This document shows, piece by piece, positions 26,189 through 40,234 of a stretch of 64,000 bases of DNA; the first letter of the stretch is position 1; every line of letters starts with the position of its first letter. The translations under genes and the position numbers were made by a program. The notes beneath the pieces are model-generated. The model searched no databases. It saw only the letters and a list, made by a program, of their open reading frames with translations, and was not told the DNA's origin. Source of the stretch: Odiellus spinosus (taxonomy: Eukaryota; Arthropoda; Arachnida; Opiliones; Phalangiidae); NCBI GenBank assembly GCA_963920705.1, contig CAWUCO010000207.1, positions 1,178,001 through 1,242,000 of the forward strand, written 5' to 3'.

Positions 26189-28910
26189 TTGCGGATCTGC
26201 ACTTGGGAAATTTGCGGATCTGCACTTTTGAAATTTGCGGATCTGCACTTTTGAAATTTGCGGTTCTGCATTTGGGAAATTTTCGGATCTGCACTTTTGA
26301 AATTTGCGGATCTGCACTCTGGAAATTTGCGGATCTGCACTTGTGAAATTTGCGGATCTGCACTTGGGAAATTTGCGGATCTGCACTTTGGAAATTTGCG
26401 GATCTGCACTTGAGAAATTATCGGATCTACACTTGGGAAATTTGCGGACCTGCACTTGGGAAGTTTGCGGATCTGCACTTTTGAAATTTGCGGATCTGCA
26501 CTTGGGAAATTTGCGGATCTGCACTTGGGAAATTTGCGGATCTGCACTTGGGAAATTTGCGGATCTGCACTTGGGAAATTTGCGGATCTGCACTTGGAAA
26601 ATTTGCGGATCTGCACTTCGGTAATTTGCGGATCTGCACTTGGAAAATTTGCGGATCTGTACTTGGGAAATTTACGGATATGCACTTGGGAAATTTGCTT
26701 ATCTGCACTTGGGAAACTTGCGGATCTGCACTTGTGAAATTTGCGGATCTGCACTTGGGAAATTTGCGGATCTGCACTTTGGAAATTTGCGGATCTGCAC
26801 TTGAGAAATTTGCGGATCTGCACTTGGGAAATTTGCGGATCTGCACTTTTGAAATTTGCGGATCTGCACTTTTGAAATTTGCGGATCTGCACTTAGGAAA
26901 TTTGCGGATCTGCACTTGGGAAGTTTGCGGATCTGCACTTTTGAAATTTGCGGATCTTCACTTGGGAAGTTTGCGGATCTGCACTTTTGAAATTTGCGGA
27001 TCTGCACTTGGGAAATTTGCGGATCTGCACTTGGGAAATTTGCGGATCTGCACTTGGAAAATTTGCGGATCTGCACTTGGGTAATTTGCGGATCTGCACT
27101 TGTAAAATTTGCGGATCTGTACTTGGGAAATTTACGGATATGCACTTGGGAAATTTGCGGATCTGCACTTGGGAAACTTGCGGATCTGCACTTGTGAAAT
27201 TTGCGGATCTGCACTTGGGAAATTTGCGGATCTGCACTTGGGACATTTGCGGATATGCACTTGGGAAATTTGCTTATCTGCACTTGGGAAACTTGCGGAT
27301 CTGCACTTGTGAAATTTGCGGATCTGCACTTGGGAAAATTGCGGATCTGCACTTTGGAAATTTGCGGATCTGCACTTGAGAAATTTGCGGATCTGCACTT
27401 GGGAAATTTGCGGTTCTGCACTTTTGAAATTTGCGGATCTGCACTTTTGAAATTTGCGGATCTGCACTCAGGAAATTTGCGGATCTGCACTTGGGAAGTT
27501 TGCGGATCTGCACTTTTGAAATTTGCGGATCTGCACTTGGGAAGTTTGCGGATCTGCACTTTTGAAATTTGCGGATCTGCACTTGGGAAATTTGCGGATC
27601 TGCACTTGGGAAATTTGCGGATCTGCACTTGGGAAATTTGCGGATCTGCACTTGGAAAATTTGCGGATCTGCACTTGGGTAATTTGCGGATCTGCACTTG
27701 TAAAATTTGCGGATCTGTACTTGGGAAATTTACGGATATGCACTTGGGAAATTTGCGGATCTGCACTTGGGAAACTTGCGGATCTGCACTTGTGAAATTT
27801 GCGGATCTGCACTTGGGAAATTTGCGGATCTGCACTTTGGAAATTTGCGGATCTGCACTTGAGAAATTTGCGGATCTGCACTTGGGAAATTTGCGGATCT
27901 GCACTTTTGAAATTTGCGGATCTGCACTTTTGAAATTTGCGGATCTGCACTTGGGAAATTTGCGGATCTGCACTTTTGAAATTTGCGGATCTGCACTTTT
28001 GAAATTTGCCGATCTGCACTTGGGAAATTTGCGGATCTGCACTTGGGACGTTTTCGGATCTGCACTTTTGAAATTTGCGGATCTGCACTTGGGAAATTTG
28101 CGGATCTGCACTTGGGAAATTTGCGGATCTGCACTTGGGAAATTTGCTGATCTGCACTTGGGAAATTTGCTTATCTGCACTTGGGAAATTTTCGGATCTG
28201 CACTTGGGAAATTTGCGGATCTGCACTTGGGAAATTTGCGGATCTGCACTTGAAAAATTTGCGGATCTGCACTTGGGAAATTTGCGGATCTGCACTTGGA
28301 AAATTTGCGGATCTGCACTTGGGAAATTTACGGATATGCACTTGGGAAATTTGCGGATCTGCACTTTTGAAATTTGCGGATCTGCACTTTTGAAATTTGC
28401 GGTTCTGCATTTGGGAAATTTTCGGATCTGCTCTTTTGAAATTTGCGGATCTGCATTTGGGAAATTTTCGGATCTGCACTTGGGAAATTTGCGGATCTGC
28501 ACTTGGGAAGTTTGCGGATCTGCACTTTTGAAATTTGCGGATCTGCACTTGGGAAATTTGCGGATCTGCACTTGGGAAATTTGCGGATCTGCACTTGGGA
28601 AATTTGCGGATCTGCACTTGGGAAATTTGCGGATCTGTACTTGGGAAATTTACGGATATGCACTTGGGAAATTTGCTTATCTGCACTTGGGAAACTTGCG
28701 GATCTGCACTTGTGAAATTTGCGGATCTGCACTTGGGAAATTTGCGGATCTGCACTTTGGAAATTTGCGGATCTGCACTTGAGAAATTTGCGGATCTGCA
28801 CTTGGGAAATTTGCGGATCTGCACTTTTGAAATTTGCGGATCTGCACTTTTGAAATTTGCGGATCTGCACTTGGGAAATGTGCGGATATGCAATTGGGAA
28901 ATTTGCGGAT

Positions 28911-28960
28911 CTGCACATGGAAAATATTCGCATCTGCACTTGCAAAATTTGCGGATCTGC
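28911..28960. repeat. AAAATATTCGCATC marker dimer (type example)
   Basis: Two adjacent strongly diverged units (ATGGAAAATATTCGCATC then CTTGCAAAATTTGC). The same dimer recurs once per HOR in domain II, near 31,957, 33,868, 37,014, 38,025, 41,449, 49,560, 52,800, 57,120, 57,468 and 58,571. A sister form AAAATATGCGCATC occurs near 34,427, 38,646, 43,105, 46,576, 46,944, 47,817, 50,160, 51,034, 53,400 and 54,274. Confidence 0.8.
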
Positions 28961-29040
28961 ACTTGGAAAATTTGCGGATCTGCACTTGGGAAATTTGCGG
29001 ATCTACACTTGGGAAATTTGCGGATCTGCACTTTTGAAAT

Positions 29041-29640
29041 TTGCGGATCTGCACTTTTGAAATTTGCGGATCTGCACTTGGGAAATTTGCGGATCTGCAC
29101 TTGGGAAGTTTGCGGATCTGCACTTGGGAAATTTTGCGGATCTGCACTTGGGAAATTTGGGGATCTGCACTTGGGAAATTTGCGGATCTGCACTTGGGAA
29201 ATTTGCGGATCTGCACTTGGGAAATTTTCGGATCTGCACTTGGGAAATTTGCGGATCTGCACTTGGGAAATTTGCGGATCTGCACTTTTGAAATTTGCGG
29301 ATCTGCACTTGGGAAATTTGCGGATCTGCACTTTTGAAATTTGCGGATCTGCACTTTTGAAATTTGCGGATCTGCACTTGGGAAATTTGCGGATCTGCAC
29401 TTGGGAAGTTTGCGGATCTGCACTTGGGAAATTTTGCGGATCTGCACTTGGGAAATTTGGGGATCTGCACTTGGGAAATTTGCGGATCTGCACTTGGGAA
29501 ATTTGCGGATCTGCACTTGGGAAATTTTCGGATCTGCACTTGAAAAATTTGCGGATCTGCACTTGGGAAATTTGCGGATCTGCACTTTTGAAGTTTGCGG
29601 ATCTGCAATTGGGAAATTTGCGGATCTGCACTTTTGAAAT
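29041..29640. repeat. 300-bp tandem duplication in C2
   Basis: Same structure as in C1, including the CAATTGG base in the second copy (near 29,606). The second copy also has CTTGAAAAATTTG near 29,541 and TTTTGAAGTTTG near 29,588, neither present in C1. Confidence 0.85.
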
Positions 29641-32068
29641 TTGCGGATCTGCACTTGGGAAATTTGCGGATCTGCACTTTTGAAATTTGCGGATCTGCAC
29701 TTTTGAAATTTGCGGTTCTGCATTTGGGAAATTTTCGGATCTGCACTTTTGAAATTTGCGGATCTGCACTCTGGAAATTTGCGGATCTGCACTTGTGAAA
29801 TTTGCGGATCTGCACTTGGGAAATTTGCGGATCTGCACTTTGGAAATTTGCGGATCTGCACTTGAGAAATTATCGGATCTATACTTGGGAAATTTGCGGA
29901 CCTGCACTTGGGAAGTTTGCGGATCTGCACTTTTGAAATTTGCGGATCTGCACTTGGGAAATTTGCGGATCTGCACTTGGGAAATTTGCGGATCTGCACT
30001 TGGGAAATTTGCGGATCTGCACTTGGGAAATTTGCGGATCTGCACTTGGAAAATTTGCGGATCTGCACTTGGGTAATTTGCGGATCTGCACTTGGAAAAT
30101 TTGCGGATCTGTACTTGGGAAATTTACGGATATGCACTTGGGAAATTTGCTTATCTGCACTTGGGAAACTTGCGGATCTGCACTTGTGAAATTTGCGGAT
30201 CTGCACTTGGGAAATTTGCGGATCTGCACTTTGGAAATTTGCGGATCTGCACTTGAGAAATTTGCGGATCTGCACTTGGGAAATTTGCGGATCTGCACTT
30301 TTGAAATTTGCGGATCTGCACTTTTGAAATTTGCGGATCTGCACTTAGGAAATTTGCGGATCTGCACTTGGGAAGTTTGCGGATCTGCACTTTTGAAATT
30401 TGCGGATCTGCACTTGGGAAGTTTGCGGATCTGCACTTTTGAAATTTGCGGATCTGCACTTGGGAAATTTGCGGATCTGCACTTGGGAAATTTGCGGATC
30501 TGCACTTTTGAAATTTGCGGATCTGCACTTAGGAAATTTGCGGATCTGCACTTGGGAAGTTTGCGGATCTGCACTTTTGAAATTTGCGGATCTGCACTTG
30601 GGAAGTTTGCGGATCTGCACTTTTGAAATTTGCGGATCTGCACTTGGGAAATTTGCGGATCTGCACTTGGGAAATTTGCGGATCTGCACTTGGGAAATTT
30701 GCGGATCTGCACTTGGGAAATTTGCGGATCTGCACTTGGAAAATTTGCGGATCTGCACTTGGGTAATTTGCGGATCTGCACTTGTAAAATTTGCGGATCT
30801 GTACTTGGGAAATTTACGGATATGCACTTGGGAAATTTGCGGATCTGCACTTGGGAAACTTGCGGATCTGCACTTGTGAAATTTGCGGATCTGCACTTGG
30901 GAAATTTGCGGATCTGCACTTTGGAAATTTGCGGATCTGCACTTGAGAAATTTGCGGATCTGCACTTGGGAAATTTGCGGATCTGCACTTTTGAAATTTG
31001 CGGATCTGCACTTTTGAAATTTGCGGATCTGCACTTGGGAAATTTGCGGATCTGCACTTTTGAAATTTGCGGATCTGCACTTTTGAAATTTGCCGATCTG
31101 CACTTGGGAAATTTGCGGATCTGCACTTGGGACGTTTTCGGATCTGCACTTTTGAAATTTGCGGATCTGCACTTGGGAAATTTGCGGATCTGCACTTGGG
31201 AAATTTGCGGATCTGCACTTGGGAAATTTGCTGATCTGCACTTGGGAAATTTGCTTATCTGCACTTGGGAAATTTTCGGATCTGCACTTGGGAAATTTGC
31301 GGATCTGCACTTGGGAAATTTGCGGATCTGCACTTGAAAAATTTGCGGATCTGCACTTGGGAAATTTGCGGATCTGCACTTGGAAAATTTGCGGATCTGC
31401 ACTTGGTAAATTTACGGATATGCACTTGGGAAATTTGCGGATCTGCACTTTTGAAATTTGCGGATCTGCACTTTTGAAATTTGCGGTTCCGCATTTGGGA
31501 AATTTTCGGATCTGCTCTTTTGAAATTTGCGGATCTGCATTTGGGAGATTTTCGGATCTGCACTTGGGAAATTTGCGGATCTGCACTTGGGAAGTTTGCG
31601 GATCTGCACTTTTGAAATTCGCGGATCTGCACTTGGGAAATTTGCGGATCTGCACTTGGGAAATTTGCGGATCTGCACTTGGGAAATTTGCGGATCTGCA
31701 CTTGGGAAATTTGCGGATCTGTACTTGGGAAATTTACGGATATGCACTTGGGAAATTTGCTTATCTGCACTTGGGAAACTTGCGGATCTGCACTTTGGAA
31801 ATTTGCGGATCTGCACTTGAGAAATTTGCGGATCTGCACTTGGGAAATTTGCGGATCTGCACTTTTGAAATTTGCGGATCTGCACTTTTGAAATTTGCGG
31901 ATCTGCACTTGGGAAATGTGCGGATATGCAATTGGGAAATTTGCGGATCTGCACATGGAAAATATTCGCATCTGCACTTGCAAAATTTGCGGATCTGCAC
32001 TTGGAAAATTTGCGGATCTGCACTTGGGAAATTTGCGGATCTACACTTGGGAAATTTGCGGATCTGCA
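29041..32068. repeat. 3,452-bp HOR, copy C2 (net 414 bp shorter)
   Basis: Follows C1 at +3,452 bp up to about 30.5 kb (pairs 26,304/29,756 and 26,488/29,940). The offset then falls to 3,084 (28,075/31,159) and to 3,038 (28,834/31,872). The losses are 368 bp (16 units, in the part matching 27.0-27.5 kb) and 46 bp (2 units). Similarity ends near 32,068. Confidence 0.7.
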
Positions 32069-35000
32069 CTTGGGAAATTTGCGTATCTGCACTTGTAAAA
32101 TTTGCGGATCTGCACTTGGGTAATTTGCGGATCTGCACTTGTAAAATTTGCGGATCTGCACTTGTGAAATTGCGGATTTGCACTTGTGAAATTTGCGGAT
32201 CTGCACTCTGGAAATTTGCGGATCTGCACTTGTGAAATTTGCGGATCTGCACTTGGGAAATTTGCGGATCTGCACTTTGGAAATTTGCGGATCTGCACTT
32301 GAGAAATTATCGGATCTACACTCGGGAAATTTGCGTACCTGCACTTGGGAAGTTTGCGGATCTGCACTTTTGAAATTTGCGGATCTGCACTTGGGAAATT
32401 TGCGGATCTGCACTTGGGAAATTTGCGGATCTGCACTTGGGAAATTTGCGGATCTGCACTTGGGAAATTTGCGGATCTGCACTTGGGAAATTTGCGGATC
32501 TGCACTTGGAAAATTTGCGGATCTGCACTTGGGTAATTTGCGGATCTGCACTTGGAAAATTTGCGGATCTGTACTTGGGAAATTTACGGATATGCACTTG
32601 GGAAATTTGCTTATCTGCACTTGGGAAACTTGCGGATCTGCACTTGTGAAATTTGCGGATCTGCACTTGAGAAATTTGCGGATCTGCACTTTGGAAATTT
32701 GCGGATCTGCACTTGAGAAATTTGCGGATCTGCACTTGGGAAATTTGCGGATCTGCACTTTTGAAATTTGCGGATCTGCACTTTTGAAATTTGCGGATCT
32801 GCACTTGGGTAATTTGCGGATCTGCGTTTGGGAAGTTTGCGGATCTGCACTTTTGAAATTTGCGGATCTGCACTTGGGAAATTTGCGGATCTGCACTTGG
32901 GACATTTGCGGATCTGCACTTGGGAAATTTGCGGATCTGCACTTGGGAAATTTGCGGATCTGCACTTGGAAAATTTGCGGATCTGCACTTGGGTAATTTG
33001 CGGATCTGCACTTGGAAAATTTGCGGATCTGTACTTGGGAAATTTTCGGATCTGCACTTGTGAAATTTGCGGATCTGCACTTGGGAAATTTACGGATATG
33101 CACTTTGGAAATTTGCGGATCTGTACTTGGGAAATTGGCGGATCTGCACTTGGGAAATTTGAGGATCTGCACTTGGGAAATTTGTGGATCTGCACTTGTA
33201 AAGTTTTTGGATCTGCACTTGGGAAATAACTGGATCTGCACCAGGGAAATTTCTGGATCTGCACTTGGGAAATTTGTGGATCTGCACTTGCGAAATTTGG
33301 GGATCTGCACTTGGGAAATTTGCGGAGCTGTACTTGGGAAATTTGCGGATCTGCACTTGGGAAATTTACGGATATGAACTTGGGAAATTTGCTTATCTGC
33401 ACTTGGGAAATTTTCGGATCTGCACTTGGGAAATTTGCGGATCTGCACTTGGGAAATTTGCGGATCTGCACTTGGAAAATTTGCGGATCTGCACTTGGGA
33501 AATTTGCGGATCTGCACTTGGAAAATTTGCGGATCTGCACTTGGGAAATTTACGGATATGCACTTGGGAAATTTGCGGATCTGCACTTTTGAAATTTCGG
33601 ATCTGCACTTTTGAAATTTGCGGTTCTGCATTTGGGAAATTTTCGGATCTGCACTTGGGAAATTTGCGGATCTCTACTTGGGAAATTTGCGGATCTGCAC
33701 TTGGGAAATTTGCGGATCTGCAGTTGGGAAATTTGCGGATATGCACTTGGGAAATTTGCAGATCTGCACTTGGGAAATTTGCGGATCTGCACTTGTGAAA
33801 TTTGCGGATCTGCACTTGGGAAATGTGCGGATATGCAATTGGGAAATTTGCGGATCTGCACTTGGAAAATATTCGCATCTGCACTTGCAAAATTTGCGGA
33901 TCTGCACTTGGGAAATTTGCGGATCTGCACTCGGGAAATTTGCGGATCTGCACTTGGGAAATTTGCGTATCTGCACTTGGAAAATTTGCGGATCTGCACT
34001 TGTGAAATTGCGGATATGCACTTGGGAAATTTGCGGATCTGCACTAAGGAAATTTGCGGATCTGCACTTGGGAAATTGGCGGATCTACACTTGGGAAATT
34101 TGAGGATCTGCACTTGGGAAATTTGTGGATCTGCACTTGTAAAGTTTGTGGATCTGCACTTGGGAAATAACTGGATCTGCACCAGGGAAATTTCTAGATC
34201 TGCACTTGGGAAATTTGTGGATCTGCACTTGGGAAATTTGGGGATCTGCACTTGGGAAATTTGCGGATCTCTACTTGGGAAATTTGCGGATCTGCACTTG
34301 GGTAATTTGCGGATCTGCAGTTGGGAAATTTGCGGATATGCACTTGGGAAATTTGCATATCTGCACTTGGGAAATTTGCGGTTCTGCAATTGGGAAATTT
34401 GCGGATCTGCACTTGGAAAATATGCGCATCTGCACTTGCAAAATTTGCGGATCTGCACTTGGGAAATTTGCGGATCTGCACTTGGGAAATTTGCGTATCT
34501 GCACTTGGAAAATTTGCGGATCTGCACTTGTGAAATTGCCGATATGCACTTGGGAAATTTGCGGATCTGCACTCTGGAAATTTGCGGATCTGCACTTGTG
34601 AAATTTGCGGATCTGCACTTGGGAAATTTGCGGATCTGCACTTGAGAAATTATCGGATCTACACTTGGGAAATTTGCGGATCTGCACTTTTGAAATTTGC
34701 GGATCTGCACTTTTGAAAATGCGGATCTGCACTTTTGAAATTTGCGGATCTGCACTTTTGAAATTTTCGGATCTGCACTTGGGAAATTTGCGGATCTGCA
34801 CTTGGGAAGTTTGCGGATCTGCACTTTTGAAATTTGCGGATCTGCACTTGGGAAATTTGCGGATCTGCACTTGGGAAATTTTGCGGATCTGCACTTTTGA
34901 AATTTGCGGATCTGCTTTTTTGAAATTTGCGGTTCTGCATTTGGGAAATTTTCGGATCTGCACTTGGGAAATTTGCGGATCTCTACTTGGGAAATTTGCG

Positions 35001-35799
35001 GATCTGCACTTGGGAAATTTGATGATATGCACTTGGGAAATTTGCGGATCTGCACTTGGGAAATTTGCGGATCTGCACCTGTTAAATTTGCGGATCTGCA
35101 CTTTGGAAATTTGCGGATCTGCACTTTTGAAATTTGCGGATCTGCACTTTAGAAATTTGCGGATCTGCACTTGTGAAGTTTGCGGATCTGCACTTGGGAA
35201 ATTTGGTGATCTGCACTTGGGAAATTTGCGGATCTGCACTTGGGAAATTTGCGGATCTGCACTTGGGAAATTTGCGGATCTGCACTTGGGAAATTTGCGG
35301 ATCTGCACTTGGAAAATTTGCAGATCTGCACTTGGAAAATTTGCGGATCTGCACTTGGGAAATTTGCGGATCTGCACTTGGAAAATTTGCGGATCTGCAC
35401 TTGCAAAATTTGCGGAACTGCACTTGGAAAATTTGCGGATCTGCACTTGGGAAATTTGCGGATCTGCACTTGGGAATTTTGCGGATCTGCACTTGGGAAA
35501 TTTGCGTATCTGCACTTGGGAAATTTGCGGATCTGCACTTGGGAAATTTGCGGATCTGCAATTGGGAAATTTGCGGATCTGCACTTGGGAAATTTGCGGA
35601 TCTGCACTTTTGAAATTTGCGGATCAGCACTTTTGAAATTTGCGGATCTGCAATTGGGAAATTTGCGGATCTGCACTTGGGAAATTTGCGGATCTGCACT
35701 TGGGAAATTTGCGGATCTGCACTTGGGAAATTTGCGGATATGCACTTGGGAAATTTGCGGATCTGCACTTGGGAAATTGCGGATTTGCACTTGTGAAAT
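32069..35799. repeat. 3.6-4.4-kb HOR, copy D1 with its junction
   Basis: A short junction (32,069-32,192) is followed by a module that also occurs at 26,304, 29,756, 35,800 and 40,235 (CTCTGGAAATTTG ... GAGAAATTATCGG ... GGGAAGTTTGCGG). Marker spacing to D2 is 3,607 bp. It contains two TTTGTGG/AAATAACTGG/CACCAGGG cassettes (TAA ending 33,229 and 34,170), two AAAATATKCGCATC dimers (33,868 and 34,427) and 22-nt CTTGTGAAATTGC units. Confidence 0.7.
33178..33300. repeat. Domain-I-type cassette inside domain II
   Basis: A run of TTTGTGG, CTTGTAAAGTTT, AAATAACTGG, CACCAGGG and TTTCTGG units sits inside TTTGCGG units. Equivalent islands lie at about 34,126-34,225, 37,336-37,455, 38,347-38,465, 41,771-41,890, 42,805-42,925, 57,789-57,910 and 58,892-59,010. 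Confidence 0.8.
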
Positions 35800-38700
35800 T
35801 TGCGGATCTGCACTCTGGAAATTTGCGGATCTGCACTTGTGAAATTTGCGGATCTGCACTTGGGAAATTTGCGGATCTGCACTTTGGAAATTTACGGATC
35901 TGCACTTGAGAAATTATCGGATCTACACTCGGGAAATTTGCGGACCTGCACTTGGGAAGTTTGCGGATCTGCACTTTTGAAATTTGCGGATCTGCACTTG
36001 GGAAATTTGCGGATCTGCACTTGGGAAATTTGCGGATCTGCACTTGGGAAATTTGCGGATCTGCACTTGGGAAATTTGCGGATCTGCACTTGGGCAATTT
36101 GCGGATCTGCACTTGGAAAATTTGCGGATCTGCACTTGGGTAATTTGCGGATCTGCACTTGGAAAATTTGCGGATCTGTACTTGGGAAATTTACGGATAT
36201 GCACTTGGGAAATTTGCTTATCTGCACTTGGGAAACTTGCGGATCTGCACTTGTGGAATTTGCGGATCTGCACTTGGGAAATTTTCGGATCTGCACTTTG
36301 GAAATTTGCGGATCTGCACTTGAGAAATTTGCGGATCTGCACTTGGGAAATTTGCGGATCTGCACTTTTGAAATTTGCGGATCTGCACTTTTGAAATTTG
36401 CGGATCTGCACTTGGGTAATTTGCGGATCTGCACTTGGGAAGTTTGCGGATCTGCACTTTTGAAATTTGCGGATCTGCACTTGGGAAATTTGCGGATCTG
36501 CACTTGGGACATTTGCGGATCTGCACTTGGGAAATTTGCGGATCTGCACTTGGGAAATTTGCGGATCTGCACTTGGAAAATTTGCGGATCTGCACTTGGG
36601 TAATTTGCGGATCTGCACTTGGAAAATTTGCGGATCTGTACTTGGGAAATTTTCGGATCTGCACTTGGGAAATTTGCTTATCTGCACTTGGGAAATTTAC
36701 GGATATGCACTTGGGAAATTTGCGGATATGCACTTTTGAAATTTGCGGATCTGCACTTTTGAAATTTGCGGTTCTGCATTTGGGAAATTTTCGGATCTGC
36801 ACTTGGGAAATTTGCGGATCTCTACTTGGGAAATTTGCGGATCTACACTTGGGAAATTTGCGGATCTGCAGTTGGGAAATTTGCGGATATGCACTTGGGA
36901 AATTTGCAGATCTGCACATGGGAAATTTGCGGATCTGCACTTGTGAAATTTGCGGATCTGCACTTGGGAAATGTGCGGATATGCAATTGGGAAATTTGCG
37001 GATCTGCACTTGGAAAATATTCGCATCTGCACTTGCAAAATTTGCGGATCTGCACTTGGGAAATTTGCGGATCTGCACTTGGGAAATTTGCGGATCTGCA
37101 CTTGGGAAATTTGCGTATCTGCACTTGGAAAATTTGCGGATCTGCACTTGTGAAATTGCGGATATGCACTTGGGAAATTTGCGGATCTGCACTCTGGAAA
37201 TTTGCGGATCTGCACTTGTGAAATTTGCGGATCTGCACCTGGGAAATTTGCGGATCTGCACTTTGGAAATTTGCGGATCTGCACTTGGGAAATTGGCGGA
37301 TCTGCACTTGGGAAATTTGAGGATCTGCACTTGGGAAATTTGTGGATCTGCACTTGTAAAGTTTGTGGATCTGCACTTGGGAAATAACTGGATCTGCACC
37401 AGGGAAATTTCTGGATCTGCACTTGGGAAATTTGTGGATCTGCACTTGCGAAATTTGGGGATCTGCACTTGGGAAATTTGCGGAGCTGTACTTGGGAAAT
37501 TTGCGGATCTGCACTTGGGAAATTTACGGATATGAACTTGGGAAATTTGCTTATCTGCACTTGGGAAATTTTCGGATCTGCACTTGGGAAATTTGCCGAT
37601 CTGCACTTGGGAAATTTGCGGATCTGCACTTGGAAAATTTGCGGATCTGCACTTGGGAAATTTGCGGATCTGCACTTGGAAAATTTGCGGATCTGCACTT
37701 GGGAAATTTACGGATATGCACTTGGGAAATTTGCGGATCTGCACTTTTGAAATTTGCGGTTCTGCATTTGGGAAATTTTCGGATCTGCACTTGGGAAATT
37801 TGCGGATCTCTACTTGGGAAATTTGCGGATCTGCACTTGGGAAATTTGCGGATCTGCAGTTGGGAAATTTGCGGATATGCACTAGGGAAATTTGCAGATC
37901 TGCACTTGGGAAATTTGCGGATCTGCACTTGGGAAATTTGCGGATCTGCACTTGTGAAATTTGCGGATCTGCACTTGGGAAATGTGCGGATATGCAATTG
38001 GGAAATTTGCGGATCTGCACTTGGAAAATATTCGCATCTGCACTTGCAAAATTTGCGGATCTGCACTTGGGAAATTTGCGGATCTGCACTCGGGAAATTT
38101 GCGGATCTGCACTTGGGAAATTTGCGTATCTGCACTTGGAAAATTTGCGGATCTGCACTTGTGAAATTGCGGATATGCACTTGGGAAATTTGCGGATCTG
38201 CACTAAGGAAATTTGCGGATCTGCACTTGTGAAATTTTCGGATCTGCACTTGGGAAATTTGCGGATCTGCACTTTGGAAATTTGCGGATCTGCACTTGGG
38301 AAATTGGCGGATCTACACTTGGGAAATTTGAGGATCTGCACTTGGGAAATTTGTGGATCTGCACTTGTAAAGTTTGTGGATCTGCACTTGGGAAATAACT
38401 GGATCTGCACCAGGGAAATTTCTAGATCTGCACTTGGGAAATTTGTGGATCTGCACTTGGGAAATTTGGGGATCTGCACTTGGGAAATTTGCGGATCTCT
38501 ACTTGGGAAATTTGCGGATCTGCACTTGGGTAATTTGCGGATCTGCAGTTGGGAAATTTGCGGATATGCACTTGGGAAATTTGCATATCTGCACTTGGGA
38601 AATTTGCGGTTCTGCAATTGGGAAATTTGCGGATCTGCACTTGGAAAATATGCGCATCTGCACTTGCAAAATTTGCGGATCTGCACTTGGGAAATTTGCG

Positions 38701-40234
38701 GATCTGCACTTGGGAAATTTGCGTATCTGCACTTGGAAAATTTGCGGATCTGCACTTGTGAAATTGCCGATATGCACTTGGGAAATTTGCGGACCTGCAC
38801 TCTGGAAATTTGCGGATCTGCACTTGTGAAATTTGCGGATCTGCACTTGGGAAATTTGCGGATCTGCACTTGAGAAATTATCGGATCTACACTTGGGAAA
38901 TTTGCGGATCTGCACTTTTGAAATTTGCGGATCTGCACTTTTGAAAATGCGGATCTGCACTTTTGAAATTTGCGGATCTGCACTTTTGAAATTTTCGGAT
39001 CTGCACTTGGGAAATTTGCGGATCTGCACTTGGGAAGTTTGCGGATCTGCACTTTTGAAATTTGCGGATCTGCACTTGGGAAATTTGCGGATCTGCACTT
39101 GGGAAATTTTGCGGATCTGCACTATTGAAATTTGCGGATCTGCTTTTTTGAAATTTGCGGTTCTGCATTTGGGAAATTTTCGGATCTGCACTTGGGAAAT
39201 TTGCGGATCTCTACTTGGGAAATTTGCGGATCTGCACTTGGGAAATTTGATGATATGCACTTGGGAAATTTGCGGATCTGCACTTTGGAAATTTGCGGAT
39301 CTGCACTTTTGAAATTTGCGGATCTGCACTTTAGAAATTTGCGGATCTGCACTTGTGAAGTTTGCGGATCTGCACTTGGGAAATTTGGTGATCTGCACTT
39401 GGGAAATTTGCGGATCTGCACTTGGGAAATTTGCGGATCTGCACTTGGGAAATTTGCGGATCTGCACTTGGGAAATTTGCGGATCTGCACTTGGAAAATT
39501 TGCAGATCTGCACTTGGAAAATTTGCGGATCTGCACTTGGAAAATTTGCGGATCTGCACTTTTGAAATTTGCGGATCTGCACTTTAGAAATTTGCGGATC
39601 TGCACTTGTGAAGTTTGCGGATCTGCACTTGGGAAATTTGGTGATCTGCACTTGGGAAATTTGCGGATCTGCACTTGGGAAATTTGCGGATCTGCACTTG
39701 GGAAATTTGCGGATCTGCACTTGGGAAATTTGCGGATCTGCACTTGGAAAATTTGCAGATCTGCTCTTGGAAAATTTGCGGATCTGCACTTGGGAAATTT
39801 GCGGATCTGCACTTGGAAAATTTGCGGATCTGCACTTGCAAAATTTGCGGAACTGCACTTGGAAAATTTGCGGATCTGCACTTGGGAAATTTGCGGATCT
39901 GCACTTGGGAATTTTGCGGATCTGCACTTGGGAAATTTGCGTATCTGCACTTGGGAAATTTGCGGATCTGCACTTGGGAAATTTGCGGATCTGCAATTGG
40001 GAAATTTGCGGATCTGCACTTGGGAAATTTGCGGATCTGCACTTTTGAAATTTGCGGATCAGCACTTTTGAAATTTGCGGATCTGCAATTGGGAAATTTG
40101 CGGATCTGCACTTGGGAAATTTGCGGATCTGCACTTGGGAAATTTGCGGATCTGCACTTGGGAAATTTGCGGATATGCACTTGGGAAATTTGCGGATCTG
40201 CACTTGGGAAATTGCGGATTTGCACTTGTGAAAT
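35800..40234. repeat. 3.6-4.4-kb HOR, copy D2, 4,435 bp
   Basis: Matches D3 at +4,435 bp (193 units minus 4 nt). The 366-codon + frames at 36,435 and 40,870 are identical. Cassettes end at 37,387 and 38,398. It differs from D1 and D3 by a private 253-bp duplication near 39.3-39.8 kb and by loss of 46 bp next to it. Confidence 0.75.
39316..39821. repeat. 253-bp tandem duplication private to D2
   Basis: Two copies, each 11 units, of the CACTTTAGAAA / CTTGTGAAGTTTG / TTTGGTGATC / TTTGCAGATC segment (39,316 and 39,569 are equivalent). D1 (35,134) and D3 (43,820) have this segment once. The second copy has CTGCTCTTGG near 39,762 where the first has CTGCACTTGG. Confidence 0.8.

Larger units (their letters stand above)
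25589..29040. repeat. 3,452-bp HOR, copy C1
   Basis: Matches 29,041 onward at an offset of 3,452 bp (150 units plus 2 nt, the two extra bases coming from two 24-nt units). It begins with the 300-bp duplication, then holds GCATTTGGGAAATTTTCGG, CTCTGGAAATTTG, GAGAAATTATCGG, GCGGACCTGCAC and repeated CTTGGGTAA / CTTGTAAAA / TTTACGG clusters. It ends with the AAAATATTCGCATC unit near 28,921. Confidence 0.75.
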
